A stretch of DNA of 64,000 nt from CAIKBL01 sp050247235 (lineage in GTDB: Bacteria; Pseudomonadota; Gammaproteobacteria; Ga0077536), in assembly GCA_050247235.1 (NCBI GenBank), contig JBFWUN010000012.1, forward strand, positions 1 through 64,000, read 5' to 3'. How positions within the stretch are numbered: the stretch's first letter is position 1; each line of letters opens with the position of its first letter. Below the pieces are notes generated by a model. The model did not search any database. It was not told where the DNA came from and saw only the letters and a list, made by a program, of their open reading frames with translations. Of this stretch, positions 52,749 to 61,719 are shown piece after piece. The position numbers and the translations under genes were made by a program.

Positions 52749-53075
52749 ATGACGAAGCGGTTTTCCTGTGGGCTGGTCACCAGCCTGCTCATCGCACACG
52801 CATCCATCGCGGCCGCCGAGGGGGACGCCACGGCCGGACGCCTCGCCGCCGAGACCTGCATCGGATGCCATGGGGTCGAAGGCTATTTCAATGTCTATCC
52901 CTCGTACCACGTGCCGAAGATCGGCGGACAGAATGCAGGCTACCTGGCCGCCGCACTGAAGGCGTATCGCGATGGCAGCCGCAAGCACGACACCATGCAC
53001 GCGAACGCGGTGAGCCTGTCGGACAAGTCGATCGAAGACATCTCCGCCTATTTCGCTTCCCAGGGCTCCAAGTAA
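52749..53075 (+). CDS. Small mono-heme c-type cytochrome
   Basis: 108 residues. A Sec signal (FSCGLVTSLLIAHASIAAA) precedes one class I heme site CIGCH (in AAETCIGCHGVEG). The probable axial Met is in KHDTMHANA, and the C-terminal helix is EDISAYFASQ. GAGGAG precedes the ATG. The region KIGGQNAGYLAAALKAYRDGSR is the cytochrome c4/c553 type. It is followed 52 bases later by a second similar cytochrome; together they look like the two halves of a di-heme cytochrome c4 made as separate proteins. Periplasmic electron carrier. Confidence 0.9.
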   Translation: MTKRFSCGLVTSLLIAHASIAAAEGDATAGRLAAETCIGCHGVEGYFNVYPSYHVPKIGGQNAGYLAAALKAYRDGSRKHDTMHANAVSLSDKSIEDISAYFASQGSK

Positions 53076-53127
53076 CCCATCAGCGGCTGGCCCCGCCCGC
53101 CTCAAACCGATCCCGGAGACATCCAGC

Positions 53128-53481
53128 ATGACACTGCGCCCGTTCCTCCTTGCTTGTGGAGTTGCCCTCGCGTCCGGCGCGACGTGGGCGAACGAACCCG
53201 CCGCCGCGACCGACGGCCCCTCGTTCGATGACAAGCTCGCTGCCTGCGCAGCCTGCCACGGCGAGAATGGCGCGAAACCGATCATGCCGGAATACCCGAT
53301 TCTCGCCGGCCAGCACGCGGATTACCTTGCCGCGTCGCTGCGTCATTACCGCGACGGCCGCCGCAACAATCCCATCATGGCCTCGCAGCTCCAGGCGCTG
53401 CAGCTCACCGACGCGGAGATCGAGCGCCTCGCCGCCCATTTCGCCGCCCAGCAGAGCGGACTGACTTCGCTCCCTCGCTGA
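53128..53481 (+). CDS. Second small mono-heme c-type cytochrome
   Basis: 117 residues. The signal MTLRPFLLACGVALASGATWA is followed by one heme site CAACH (KLAACAACHGENGAKPI). The axial Met is in NNPIMASQLQAL and the terminal helix is TDAEIERLAAHFAAQQ. ILAGQHADYLAASLRHYRDGRR aligns with the same segment of the gene just upstream. Both share the cytochrome c4 half-domain pattern, so an origin by gene splitting or duplication is likely. It follows its partner in one transcript. Electron donor and acceptor unknown; no terminal oxidase is in the window. Confidence 0.9.
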   Translation: MTLRPFLLACGVALASGATWANEPAAATDGPSFDDKLAACAACHGENGAKPIMPEYPILAGQHADYLAASLRHYRDGRRNNPIMASQLQALQLTDAEIERLAAHFAAQQSGLTSLPR

Positions 53482-53499
53482 TTCCGCGCTGAGCGCACG

Positions 53500-55518
53500 C
53501 TACCCGTTGGGGCGCGCCGGCGCGCTCCATGACGGTGCCTCGGCGGGTGACACGCGCGACTGCGGACCGAACAGGCGTTCGAACGCCGCTTCCTCGCGCG
53601 CCAGCCGTTCCGCCGGCCATCGCGCACGCACCCGCTCCCGCACATCCCCGCCCTCCCGGTAGGACAGCGCCAGCACGAGCACATCGACGTGCGCTGCCCG
53701 GCGCGCGCGCGCGAGCACGGGTTCGTCGGCCGGGCGCGTGGCCCCCGCCAGCACGAGCCACGCCAGCGCGGCAGGACTATCCTCGTCGCGGGCGTCCACC
53801 AGCCGCGCCCAACGGCTCACCGCGGTCTCGCGCCGACCCGCATGCCAGTCCAGGTAGCCGAGCACACGTGCGGCGGTCGGTGACGTGACCGCGGCAGCCG
53901 CGCAGGCCGGTGTCCAGGACTCGCGCTGGCGCGCGGTCAACGGCGCGGCACCGTGCAACCACGCGTTGAAGCGAGCCACGCAGACGAGCGCCTGCGCAGC
54001 GCGCCGCCGCGGCGCCAGCCGGAGCGCCGCTTCGGCAGCCGCCTGCGCAGCCGCGTGTTCCCCCAGCTCGCTGTACGCGCGACCGAGGGCGAGATGATCC
54101 TGCACGAAGGTTTCTTCGCGCAGCGCACGCGGAAGCGGCATCAGCGCCCCCCCGCCGAGCGCAATCGCCAGCAGCCACGCACGCCAGTGCGTGGCGGCGG
54201 CGACGAAGGCACTCGCACTGCCGCCGGCAAGGACGGCGCCCGCGCCGACCAGCGGCACGCGGAAGCGATCGCTCACGTAGTACAGCAGTGTGCCCGCCGC
54301 GTAAGCCGCCGCGGCCACCAGCACCCAGCGTACGTCACGGCGACCCGCGCCCCGCACCGCGCCGAGGGTTGCGAGCCCCAGCACCAGCCACCAGCCCAAG
54401 GGATTCACGCGCAGCCACGGTGATCGTGCCCGGTGGAACGCGTAGGTCTTGTTGTTGTACTGCTCGACGTTGTTCCACAGGTAGAACGCCTTGCGCGCAA
54501 GCCTGCGCAGCCAGCCGATGGGATCGTCTGCAATCGCGGCTCTCCCGCGGCTCTCCCAGTACGCGGTCTGTGCGCGGTAGTCGCCCGCGCGATCGCCGGT
54601 CGCACGTCGATAGAGCAGCGTTGATTCGAGTCGCGCGGTGTTCGCGGCGGGGTCGACGGTGTGTACCGGGAGTGTCTGCACGAAGTAGCGGCCGTGTGCA
54701 CGCGCGTGGTTCGCCGCCCAGAAATTGAATGCCCCCTGCCAGGGCAGCAGGCGGAAATCGTCGGCGAGGTACGCGTTGACCGTGCCGAACCCCAGCAACG
54801 CCGCGGCGAGCGGCGCTGCCGCCGCGCACGCGGTCACCATGCGCGCACGCTGGCGGTTGGCGACCAGCGCGAGCACCGGAAGCACAACCGCAACGGACAG
54901 CAGCTGGGGACGGACGAGTACACCGATCGCGAGCCACGTGCCGGCGCTGCACCAGTGGCCGGCGACCGCTGGCGCGCGCGCCGCGCGGACGAGCGCACCG
55001 AGGCCACCGACGAACAGCATCAGCGCGCACGTGATGTCGAGCGCGTCTCCGGCGAAATGGAGCAGCACGGGATTGAAGCCGACCAGCGCCGCGGCGATGT
55101 ATTGCGCGCTGCGCGACTGCCACAACATGCCCGCGGTACGCCATGCGAGCCACGCGGTCGCGAGGTGCAGCAGGCCGTTGAGCAGTCGTGCGACCGGCGC
55201 GAGCCACGCAGCGTCCAGGCCGAGTGCCAGCGGCAGCGCGAGCAGCGCGGGATAGAGCGGGGCGCGGTAGAAGGCCTCGCGCGGCAGCGTGCCGTGCGCG
55301 ATCTGTGTCGCCATGGCCAGCACTTCGCGCTCGTCGAGGACCGGCATCCGACCGAGCGCGGTGGTGGCGTACCACGCGAGGTAGCCGGCGCAGTAGATGG
55401 CCAGTGCCCCCGCGAACACGAGGACAGGCAGACGCCGTGCGCGGCTGCCGGCGCGCTCCGCGATCGCGTTCAGACGCGCGTTCCCTCGCGGCGGATCCCC
55501 GACTGTCCCCACGCGCAA
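53500..55518 (-). CDS. Membrane glycosyltransferase-like protein (GT39/ArnT type) with TPR-like tail
   Basis: 672 residues. An N-terminal span, then an external loop with the DE pair (MPVLDEREVLAMATQIAHG), typical of the PMT/ArnT catalytic loop, and about ten more spans up to residue 450. The last 200 residues are soluble and Ala/Arg-rich with TPR-like helices (LGRAYSELGEHAAAQAAAEAALRLAPRRRAAQAL). It should transfer a sugar from a lipid-phosphate carrier to a protein or glycolipid on the periplasmic side. The substrate is unknown. Divergent from the HD gene at 55942. Confidence 0.8.
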   Translation of the reverse strand: MRVGTVGDPPRGNARLNAIAERAGSRARRLPVLVFAGALAIYCAGYLAWYATTALGRMPVLDEREVLAMATQIAHGTLPREAFYRAPLYPALLALPLALGLDAAWLAPVARLLNGLLHLATAWLAWRTAGMLWQSRSAQYIAAALVGFNPVLLHFAGDALDITCALMLFVGGLGALVRAARAPAVAGHWCSAGTWLAIGVLVRPQLLSVAVVLPVLALVANRQRARMVTACAAAAPLAAALLGFGTVNAYLADDFRLLPWQGAFNFWAANHARAHGRYFVQTLPVHTVDPAANTARLESTLLYRRATGDRAGDYRAQTAYWESRGRAAIADDPIGWLRRLARKAFYLWNNVEQYNNKTYAFHRARSPWLRVNPLGWWLVLGLATLGAVRGAGRRDVRWVLVAAAAYAAGTLLYYVSDRFRVPLVGAGAVLAGGSASAFVAAATHWRAWLLAIALGGGALMPLPRALREETFVQDHLALGRAYSELGEHAAAQAAAEAALRLAPRRRAAQALVCVARFNAWLHGAAPLTARQRESWTPACAAAAVTSPTAARVLGYLDWHAGRRETAVSRWARLVDARDEDSPAALAWLVLAGATRPADEPVLARARRAAHVDVLVLALSYREGGDVRERVRARWPAERLAREEAAFERLFGPQSRVSPAEAPSWSAPARPNG

Positions 55519-55941
55519 TGCGCGTCCGTCGCGTGATGGACGGTGCCGGCTGTCGCGTCCGATCGGGCGAATCCTTCGGAGCTTGCCGCGATGCGGGAGG
55601 TCTGGACCGGGCGTGCGCGCATCACGTCTCCTCGCAGGCGGGTGGTGTGCATTCTAAGGGGCCACCCAGGCACCGGACAGCGCCGGCAGCGCGGGGATGT
55701 GCCGTCGCGCGATGGCCGTGAGTGTGGAATATTTCCGGTTCGGCCGGGCGAATTCCTGCCCAACGCCTAAACTTCGTCACAAATCGCAGGTCTGTCCGGT
55801 GCGCGTGCAGAGCCCTCTCTATACTTTGTTCACCAGTTGCCGATACCGCCACCAGAGGCGATCCAGACCGCAGCGACAGGCGCTCGAGAGACAGGTCGCC
55901 AACCCACGGACTCAACAGAGCAGGGCACAGGACACGGCCGG
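55519..55941. promoter_or_regulatory. Divergent region upstream of the HD-domain gene
   Basis: This 423-bp gap has no credible gene. TATACT at 55820-55825 faces the HD gene and is a fair -10; its -35 is not consensus. The leader would be about 110 bases. No clear site faces the glycosyltransferase gene. Confidence 0.35.
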
Positions 55942-56802
55942 ATGCTGAACGTCACACAACTGCTGAGCGAGGAAGTCGCCGGTCGGCTGGGCGCCAACTT
56001 CGCGGTGTCCTTCGGCGGCGGGGACACGGGGCACCTCGCACTTGCAGTCCGTGCGTCGCGTGACGCGCTGGAGCGGATTGCGACCAGCGACGCGCTGTAC
56101 CACAACGTCGAGCACACGGTTTACGTGACGCTGGTCGGGCTCCAGATCCTGCTCGGCAAGCAGATCCTCGAAGGCGACGTCAGTCGCGAGGACTGGCTCA
56201 ACGTCATCGTGGCGCTGAGTTGTCACGACATCGGATACGTGCGCGGTGTCTGCCGGACCGACGGCCCCCAGCGGGTCTCGACCGGTCTCCTGAATCACAC
56301 CGTCAGGGTGGTCGAGGGGGACAGTGACGCTGTGCTGATGCCCATCCATGTCGACCGCGGCAAGCGCTACGTGGCCGAGCAGTACCCGCAGGCCGATGCG
56401 CTGATCGACGTCGCGATGGTGCAGTCGTGCATCGAGCGAACCCGTTTCCCGGTGCCGAACGACCCCGTCCACTTGCAGACCGCGGACTACCCGGGCCTTG
56501 TGCGTGGCGCGGATCTGATCGGTCAGCTCAGTGACCCGCGCTACCTGCACAAGTTGTCGGCGGTGTTCTACGAGTTCGAGGAAATCGGCTTCAACGCGAG
56601 CACCGGCTATCGTCGCCCCGGCGATCTGCTCGAGGCATACCCCGCGTTCTTCGAGAAGAACGTCGCGCCGTTCATCCCGGAATCGGTGCGCTACCTGGAA
56701 CAGACCAAGGAAGGCCGGGAAATCCTCGCGAGCCTCTATCGCAACCTCGAAAATGCGCGCAGCCACGCCTGTGCGCCGCACGCCCGCGCCCAGGCCTGGT
56801 AA
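55942..56802 (+). CDS. HD-domain metal-dependent phosphohydrolase
   Basis: 286 residues from this ATG; a longer frame to 55837 has no better site. The HD fold is visible as ALYHNVEHTVYVTLVG (His54, His58) and VIVALSCHDIGYVRG (His95-Asp96), the metal-binding pattern of PDEase-like HD enzymes. DPRYLHKLSAVFYEFEEIG and a C-terminal helix follow. The YHNxxHT motif recalls cyclic nucleotide phosphodiesterases, so a nucleotide substrate is likely but unproven. A metallo-beta-lactamase-fold gene lies 37 bases downstream. Confidence 0.85.
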   Translation: MLNVTQLLSEEVAGRLGANFAVSFGGGDTGHLALAVRASRDALERIATSDALYHNVEHTVYVTLVGLQILLGKQILEGDVSREDWLNVIVALSCHDIGYVRGVCRTDGPQRVSTGLLNHTVRVVEGDSDAVLMPIHVDRGKRYVAEQYPQADALIDVAMVQSCIERTRFPVPNDPVHLQTADYPGLVRGADLIGQLSDPRYLHKLSAVFYEFEEIGFNASTGYRRPGDLLEAYPAFFEKNVAPFIPESVRYLEQTKEGREILASLYRNLENARSHACAPHARAQAW

Positions 56803-56839
56803 CGACAGCATCCGGTTGACGAACGCGGCGCGTTGACGA

Positions 56840-57766
56840 ATGCTGCCGCGCATGTTCCTTGCCTCGCACGACGTCCTCCGCGCCTGCCTCCTTGCCGCGT
56901 GCCTGGTCCAGCCGGTCGTCGCCGCGGACTTCGAGGTCACCGAGATCGCCCCGGCGGTGTTCGTGCACCAGGGCGCGTATGCCGAGATCGACGATCCCGC
57001 ACGTGGTGACAGCGCCAATATCGGGTTCGTGATCGGCGCGCGCTGCGTGGCGGTGATCGACACCGGCGGCAGCATCGCCACGGGACGTGCACTGCGCGCC
57101 GCGATCGCGGCGCATACCGATCGACCCGTCTGCTACGTGATCAACACGCACGCGCATTTCGATCACGTGCTCGGCAACGCCGCGTTTCGGGACGACGACC
57201 CGACGTTCGTCGGCCACGCCGCGCTGCCCGAAGCACTCGCCGCGAGCCGCGAATATTTCCTCGAGCGCTTCGCCGTCGAGCTCGCCGACGCGCCGGCGAT
57301 CATCGCACCCACGCTGACGGTCGATGACACGCACACGCTCGACCTCGGCGGACGCACGCTCCGGCTGGAGGCGCATCCCGTGGCGCACAGCGCGGCGGAT
57401 CTGACCGTCGTGGACGACGCGACGCACACGCTCTTCACCGGGGACCTGCTGTTCGTCGAGCGCCTGCCGGCGTTCGACGGCAGGCTCAGCGGCTGGCGCG
57501 GCTGGATGCAGACAGTCGGGGGTGCGGATTTCGCGCACGTGGTCCCGGGCCATGGACCGCCGCGCGTCGCCTGGCCTGCCGCGCTCGATGCGCAGCGCCG
57601 GTACCTCGACTCGCTGGCCGATGCCGCGCGCACCGCGCTGGATGCGGGCGAGTTCCTGGAGGATGTGACCGCGGACGCGGGCGCGCACCCGCCTGCCGGC
57701 TGGCAGGCCACCGGCACGCACGCGCGCAACCTCGCGCGCGTCTACCGTGAACTCGAGTGGGAGTGA
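56840..57766 (+). CDS. Exported MBL-fold metallohydrolase, quinoprotein relay system type 2
   Basis: 308 residues. A signal peptide (LLAACLVQPVVAADF) is followed by the metallo-beta-lactamase fold: NIGFVIGARCVAVIDTGGS, the zinc motif His104-x-His106-x-Asp108-His109 (THAHFDHVLGN), AHSAADL, GDLLF and PGHGPP. This matches my memory of 'quinoprotein relay system zinc metallohydrolase 2', usually beside PQQ-dependent alcohol dehydrogenases. No quinoprotein gene is seen here; two small cytochromes lie 3 kb to the left. It could instead be a general periplasmic hydrolase. Confidence 0.85.
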   Translation: MLPRMFLASHDVLRACLLAACLVQPVVAADFEVTEIAPAVFVHQGAYAEIDDPARGDSANIGFVIGARCVAVIDTGGSIATGRALRAAIAAHTDRPVCYVINTHAHFDHVLGNAAFRDDDPTFVGHAALPEALAASREYFLERFAVELADAPAIIAPTLTVDDTHTLDLGGRTLRLEAHPVAHSAADLTVVDDATHTLFTGDLLFVERLPAFDGRLSGWRGWMQTVGGADFAHVVPGHGPPRVAWPAALDAQRRYLDSLADAARTALDAGEFLEDVTADAGAHPPAGWQATGTHARNLARVYRELEWE

Positions 57767-57787
57767 CGCCGAGCCGGTGATGTCCCC

Positions 57788-58510
57788 TCAGAATCGTGCG
57801 CCCTGCGTGGCGCACAGGAAGCGCATCAGCGGCGTCGCGGTGCGGTAGGTCTCGCACGCGAATTCGAGCAGACCGGGCGCGTAGAGCACCCCCTCGTCGA
57901 ATGCGCGCAGCACGATGTAGTCCTTGAATTTCAGGTCGTCCTTCCACGGATGTGCCTCCGGCACCGGCACGTCCGGGGGCATGCGCTTCAGCCGCTCACC
58001 GTGGAACTCGAAGTGTCCGGTCCTGGCGAGCGAGCGCCGCACGCTGCCCCACTGCCTGGGCTGTTCCACGATGGCGGTGCGGATGCGATGCAGCGCGGCG
58101 CGCTCGGGATGCCAGACACCGCAGCCGAGGAAGCACTCGTCCACGCCGATGTGGAAGTAGAAGCCGGGCGCGTGTACGTCGAAGTCGGCTTCATGGCGGA
58201 AGTGGATGCCGATGTTCGTCTTGAACGGACGCTTGTCGTGCGCGAAGCGGGTGTCGCGGTAGATCCGGAAGAGTGAGCCTCCGACCCGCTTCGGGATGCA
58301 CAGGAAGTGCGGAGAGATCCGGGACAGCGGCGTCGCCATCGCCTCGATGAAGTCGAGCGCCGGCGCGACCACCACCTTTTCGAACTCGTCCTTGTGCGCC
58401 TGGAACCAGGCACGGTCGTTGTTCTGTGCGAGACGATTGAGGAAACCCAAGGTGTCCGGCGTGAAACCCTTGAACGACGGTGCGCCGCGTGCGAGTACCT
58501 TCTTCTTCAT
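57788..58510 (-). CDS. DUF2461 (TIGR02453) family protein
   Basis: 240 residues. The family's hallmark opening FKGFTPDTLGFLNRLAQNNDRAWFQAHKDEFE is followed by FRIYRDTRFAHDKRPFKTNIGIHFRH and GFYFHIGVDECFLGCGVWHPE. It is a cytoplasmic protein of unknown function. The ATG at 58510 starts MKKKVLARG; the frame upstream is a shadow of the region before glpD. Convergent with the MBL gene, 21 bases apart. Confidence 0.92.
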   Translation of the reverse strand: MKKKVLARGAPSFKGFTPDTLGFLNRLAQNNDRAWFQAHKDEFEKVVVAPALDFIEAMATPLSRISPHFLCIPKRVGGSLFRIYRDTRFAHDKRPFKTNIGIHFRHEADFDVHAPGFYFHIGVDECFLGCGVWHPERAALHRIRTAIVEQPRQWGSVRRSLARTGHFEFHGERLKRMPPDVPVPEAHPWKDDLKFKDYIVLRAFDEGVLYAPGLLEFACETYRTATPLMRFLCATQGARF

Positions 58511-58643
58511 GAGCTCGTTGCTTTCCCGTGAGAGTGAATCGAGACGCGGAAGGACGGTTCCAGGTTCCGCGACGGCGTGTCCGTGTGCTCGAGAGTGGCG
58601 GACCAGGACATCGAGACCGTGAGCGCGGTACCGCACATCCTCA

Positions 58644-60158
58644 TCACGCGGCCGCGCGCGGTGCCTCCGTGTCATCGCGCGGCGGCAGGTAGTCGGCGGC
58701 AGTCTGTTCGAAGTGTGCCAGTTCGCGTTCGACCCAGGTGGCGTCGCGACCGTGGGCCCGTGCCAGCGCGGCGGCCACCGCGGGGGCGAGCGCGCGCGCT
58801 TGCGCAACGTCCACGAACAGCGTGCGCAGCCGACGCCCGAGCACGTCCTCCACGCGGCACGCGAGCTGCCCGCCGATCGCCCGCGCGAGCGTGGCCTCCA
58901 GCGAGGCGTCCGGCCCGCCGGCGGTCGCCGGTACGCGGAGCACCGGTGGCAGCAGCGATGCCCCGTCATCCAGCCGGTCAGCGGCCGTGCGGGAGGCCTG
59001 TGCGGCGATCCCGTGGTGACCAAGCGCAGCATCGAGACCGGCGATCGCCATCCGCCGGAACGTGGTCCATTTTCCGCCGTACAGCGACACCAGCCCGGAA
59101 TCCGCGATCGTCAGCTGGTATTCGCGCGACGCCCGCGCGGTCCCGTGCGCGGCAGTGCCCGCAAGCGGCCGCACCCCCGCGAAGCACGCCGTGATGTCTT
59201 CGGTGCGGGGCGCGCGCGCAAGGTAGCAGGCTGCAACGGCCAGGATCTCGTCGATCTCGGCCGCCGTGGCGCGCAGCGGGGCGTCGGGGGTGGTCGGCAC
59301 GTCGGTCGTGCCGAGCAGCACGCGGTCATGCCAGGGCAGCGCGAACATCACGCGCCCATCCGGGGTCCGCGGCATCAGCAGACCCTGCGGGTGTGGCCAG
59401 AACGCGCGCTCGACCACGACGTGACTGCCCCGGCTGAGCGTCAGTGACGGCACCCGGCGCGGGTCGTCCAGCGCGGCGATCCCGCGCGCGCCCGGCCCCG
59501 CCGCATTGATGATGATACGGCCGGAAAACTCGTGCACCGCGCCGGTCAGCATGTCCTCGCACACCACGCCGCGCACGCGACCTGCGGCGTTCTTCAGCAG
59601 TGCGCGGACCGGCGCGTGGTTCACCACGTGCGCCCCGTGATCGGCGGCGCGCGCCAGCACCGCGAGGAGCAGGCGGGTGTCGTCGAACCGCGCGTCGGCA
59701 TAGCGCAGCTGCCGCGCGCCAGGCGCGCGCAGCGACGCGCGCACCGCCGCGGGGTCGTCCCGGGGCGCCATCGCGTCGGCGCTGCGCGCGAGTCGCGCGT
59801 AGAGCGCAAGCCCGAAGCGGTATTTCAGGTGCTCCACCCACCCGGTGGTCGGGATCGTGAACGCGAGACGCGTGACCAGCGCGGGGGCCTGCACGAGCAG
59901 GTGTTCGCGCTCACGGAGTGCCTCGAACACCAGCCCTAGCTGGCCCTGCGCGAGGTAGCGGATACCCCCGTGGATGAGTTTCGTGCTGCGGCTGGACGTG
60001 CCGCAACCGAAGTCCCCGCCTTCCAGCAGCAACGTGGACAGGCCCCGACCGGCGGCGTCCCACGCCACGCCGGCGCCGGTCGCGCCGCCGCCGATCACGA
60101 TCACGTCCCACGGCTGACGCATCGCGCACACCGCGTCCAGCAGCGTGGCGCGGGTCAT
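58644..60158 (-). CDS. glpD: Aerobic glycerol-3-phosphate dehydrogenase
   Basis: 504 residues. The FAD motif VIVIGGGATGAGVAWDAAGRG is near the N-terminus, followed by TSSRSTKLIHGGIRYLAQGQLGLV, a GlpD signature. The C-terminal helical domain has PRTEDITACFAGVRPL and LYGGKWTTFRRMA. It oxidises glycerol-3-phosphate to dihydroxyacetone phosphate at the inner membrane and feeds electrons to ubiquinone. Its ATG overlaps the glpK stop by 4 bases (ATGA), so the pair is translationally coupled. glpF and glpR are absent from the window. Confidence 0.95.
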   Translation of the reverse strand: MTRATLLDAVCAMRQPWDVIVIGGGATGAGVAWDAAGRGLSTLLLEGGDFGCGTSSRSTKLIHGGIRYLAQGQLGLVFEALREREHLLVQAPALVTRLAFTIPTTGWVEHLKYRFGLALYARLARSADAMAPRDDPAAVRASLRAPGARQLRYADARFDDTRLLLAVLARAADHGAHVVNHAPVRALLKNAAGRVRGVVCEDMLTGAVHEFSGRIIINAAGPGARGIAALDDPRRVPSLTLSRGSHVVVERAFWPHPQGLLMPRTPDGRVMFALPWHDRVLLGTTDVPTTPDAPLRATAAEIDEILAVAACYLARAPRTEDITACFAGVRPLAGTAAHGTARASREYQLTIADSGLVSLYGGKWTTFRRMAIAGLDAALGHHGIAAQASRTAADRLDDGASLLPPVLRVPATAGGPDASLEATLARAIGGQLACRVEDVLGRRLRTLFVDVAQARALAPAVAAALARAHGRDATWVERELAHFEQTAADYLPPRDDTEAPRAAA

Positions 60159-61645
60159 TCGGCGGTCGCCCAGTGGCCAGCGCGCACGATGGCCTTCTCC
60201 CAGCGGGCACGCAGCCCGGTGGTGTCGCACGCGGGATCGGGGGCGAACGCGGCGGCCTCGTCCCGGGTGGCCACGACGAGCGTGGCGCGGTCACGCCAGG
60301 TGCCGACACCAAGCCCCGCGAGCGCTGCCGCGCCGCGCGCGGTGGTTTCCAGGTCCCGCGGCTGGCGCAGGCTGCGCCCGAGGAGATCCGCCTGCAGTTG
60401 CATCAGCAGCCGGTTGCGCGACGCGCCGCCGTCGACCCGCAGTTCACCGGTCGGGGCGCCGGTGTCCTGCGCCATCGCGACGAGCACGTCATGAACCTGC
60501 AGTGCGATGGCCTCCAGCGCAGCGCGCGCAATGTGCGCGCGGGTCGTGCCGCGCGTGAGACCGATCAGGAGCCCGCGCGCGTCGGCGTCCCAGTGCGGCG
60601 CGCCGAGGCCGGTGAAGGCGGGAACGAGCACCACGCCGCCGCTGTCCGGCACCGAGGCGGCGAGTGGTTCGATTTCGTTCGCGTCCGCGATGATGCCCAG
60701 GCCGTCGCGCAGCCATTGCACGATCGCGCCGCCCATGAACACGCTGCCTTCGACGGCGAACGCACGCTCGCCGCCGATGGCGCTCGCCACGGTGGTCAGC
60801 AGGCGCGCCCGCGACGGCACGATGCGGGGGCCCGTCTGCTGCAGGATGAAGCAGCCCGTGCCGTAAGTGCACTTCGCGTCACCGGGCGCGAAACACCCCT
60901 GTCCGAACAACGCGGCCTGCTGGTCACCCGCGATGCCGGCGATCGGCGCCCGCACCCCCGGCAACGCGTTCGTCTCCGCCAGGATCCCGCTCGAATCGAC
61001 GATGCGCGGCAGGATCTCGCGCGGGATGTCCCACAGCGCCAGCAAGTCATCGTCCCAGTCGCCGCGGGCGAGATCGTAGAGCAGGGTGCGTGACGCGTTC
61101 GTCGCGTCGGTGACGTGCAGCCGGCCGCCGGTGAGCTGCCAGGTCAGCCAGGTATCGATGGTGCCGGCCGCGAGTTCGCCGTGGGCCGCCGCGCCGCGTG
61201 CGCCGGCACAGTGGTCGAGCAGCCACGCGAGCTTGCTCGCGCTGAAGTACGGATCGAGCACCAGCCCCGTGCGCCGCTGCAGGTCGGGCTCGTGACCGGA
61301 CTCGCGCAGCGCGGTGCATGCCGCCGCCGTGCGCCGGTCCTGCCATACCAGCGCACGATGCAGCGGTTCACCGGTGCGCCGGTTCCACAGCACCACGGTC
61401 TCGCGCTGGTTGGTGATGCCGATGCCGTCGATCGCGCCGGCCGCCACGCCCGCGTCGGCCAGCGCCGCGCACGCCGCGTCGCGTTGTCCGAGCCAGATCT
61501 CGCGCGGGTCGTGTTCCACGAGGCCGGGCGCCGGGAAATGCTGTTGGAGCGGGCGTTGCGCCCGGCCGAGCACGCGCAGCGACGCGTCGTAGACGAACGC
61601 GCGCGAACTGGTGGTGCCCTGGTCGAGCGCGAGCAGGTAGCGCAT
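60155..61645 (-). CDS. glpK: Glycerol kinase
   Basis: 496 residues. The FGGY-kinase opening is YLLALDQGTTSSRAFVYD, followed by GIGITNQRETVVLWNRRTGEPLHRALVWQDRR and the C-terminal FGGY signature GELRVDGGASRNRLLMQLQADLLG. It phosphorylates glycerol in the cytoplasm. The sequence TATACT on the minus strand ends about 7 bases before the ATG with no Shine-Dalgarno, so a leaderless transcript is possible. It is first in a glpK-glpD unit. Confidence 0.96.
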   Translation of the reverse strand: MRYLLALDQGTTSSRAFVYDASLRVLGRAQRPLQQHFPAPGLVEHDPREIWLGQRDAACAALADAGVAAGAIDGIGITNQRETVVLWNRRTGEPLHRALVWQDRRTAAACTALRESGHEPDLQRRTGLVLDPYFSASKLAWLLDHCAGARGAAAHGELAAGTIDTWLTWQLTGGRLHVTDATNASRTLLYDLARGDWDDDLLALWDIPREILPRIVDSSGILAETNALPGVRAPIAGIAGDQQAALFGQGCFAPGDAKCTYGTGCFILQQTGPRIVPSRARLLTTVASAIGGERAFAVEGSVFMGGAIVQWLRDGLGIIADANEIEPLAASVPDSGGVVLVPAFTGLGAPHWDADARGLLIGLTRGTTRAHIARAALEAIALQVHDVLVAMAQDTGAPTGELRVDGGASRNRLLMQLQADLLGRSLRQPRDLETTARGAAALAGLGVGTWRDRATLVVATRDEAAAFAPDPACDTTGLRARWEKAIVRAGHWATAE

Positions 61646-61651
61646 GGCCGC

Positions 61652-61657
61652 AGTATA
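61652..61657 (-). promoter_or_regulatory. Candidate -10 box for glpK
   Basis: TATACT read on the minus strand, six bases before the glpK ATG. The -35 region is not consensus. If used, the message starts at or near the A of ATG. Confidence 0.35.
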
Positions 61658-61719
61658 AACATCCGGCGTGACCACCTGGCCCTCGTGCCCGTGACGAACG
61701 CGAAATCGACTACTCAATT

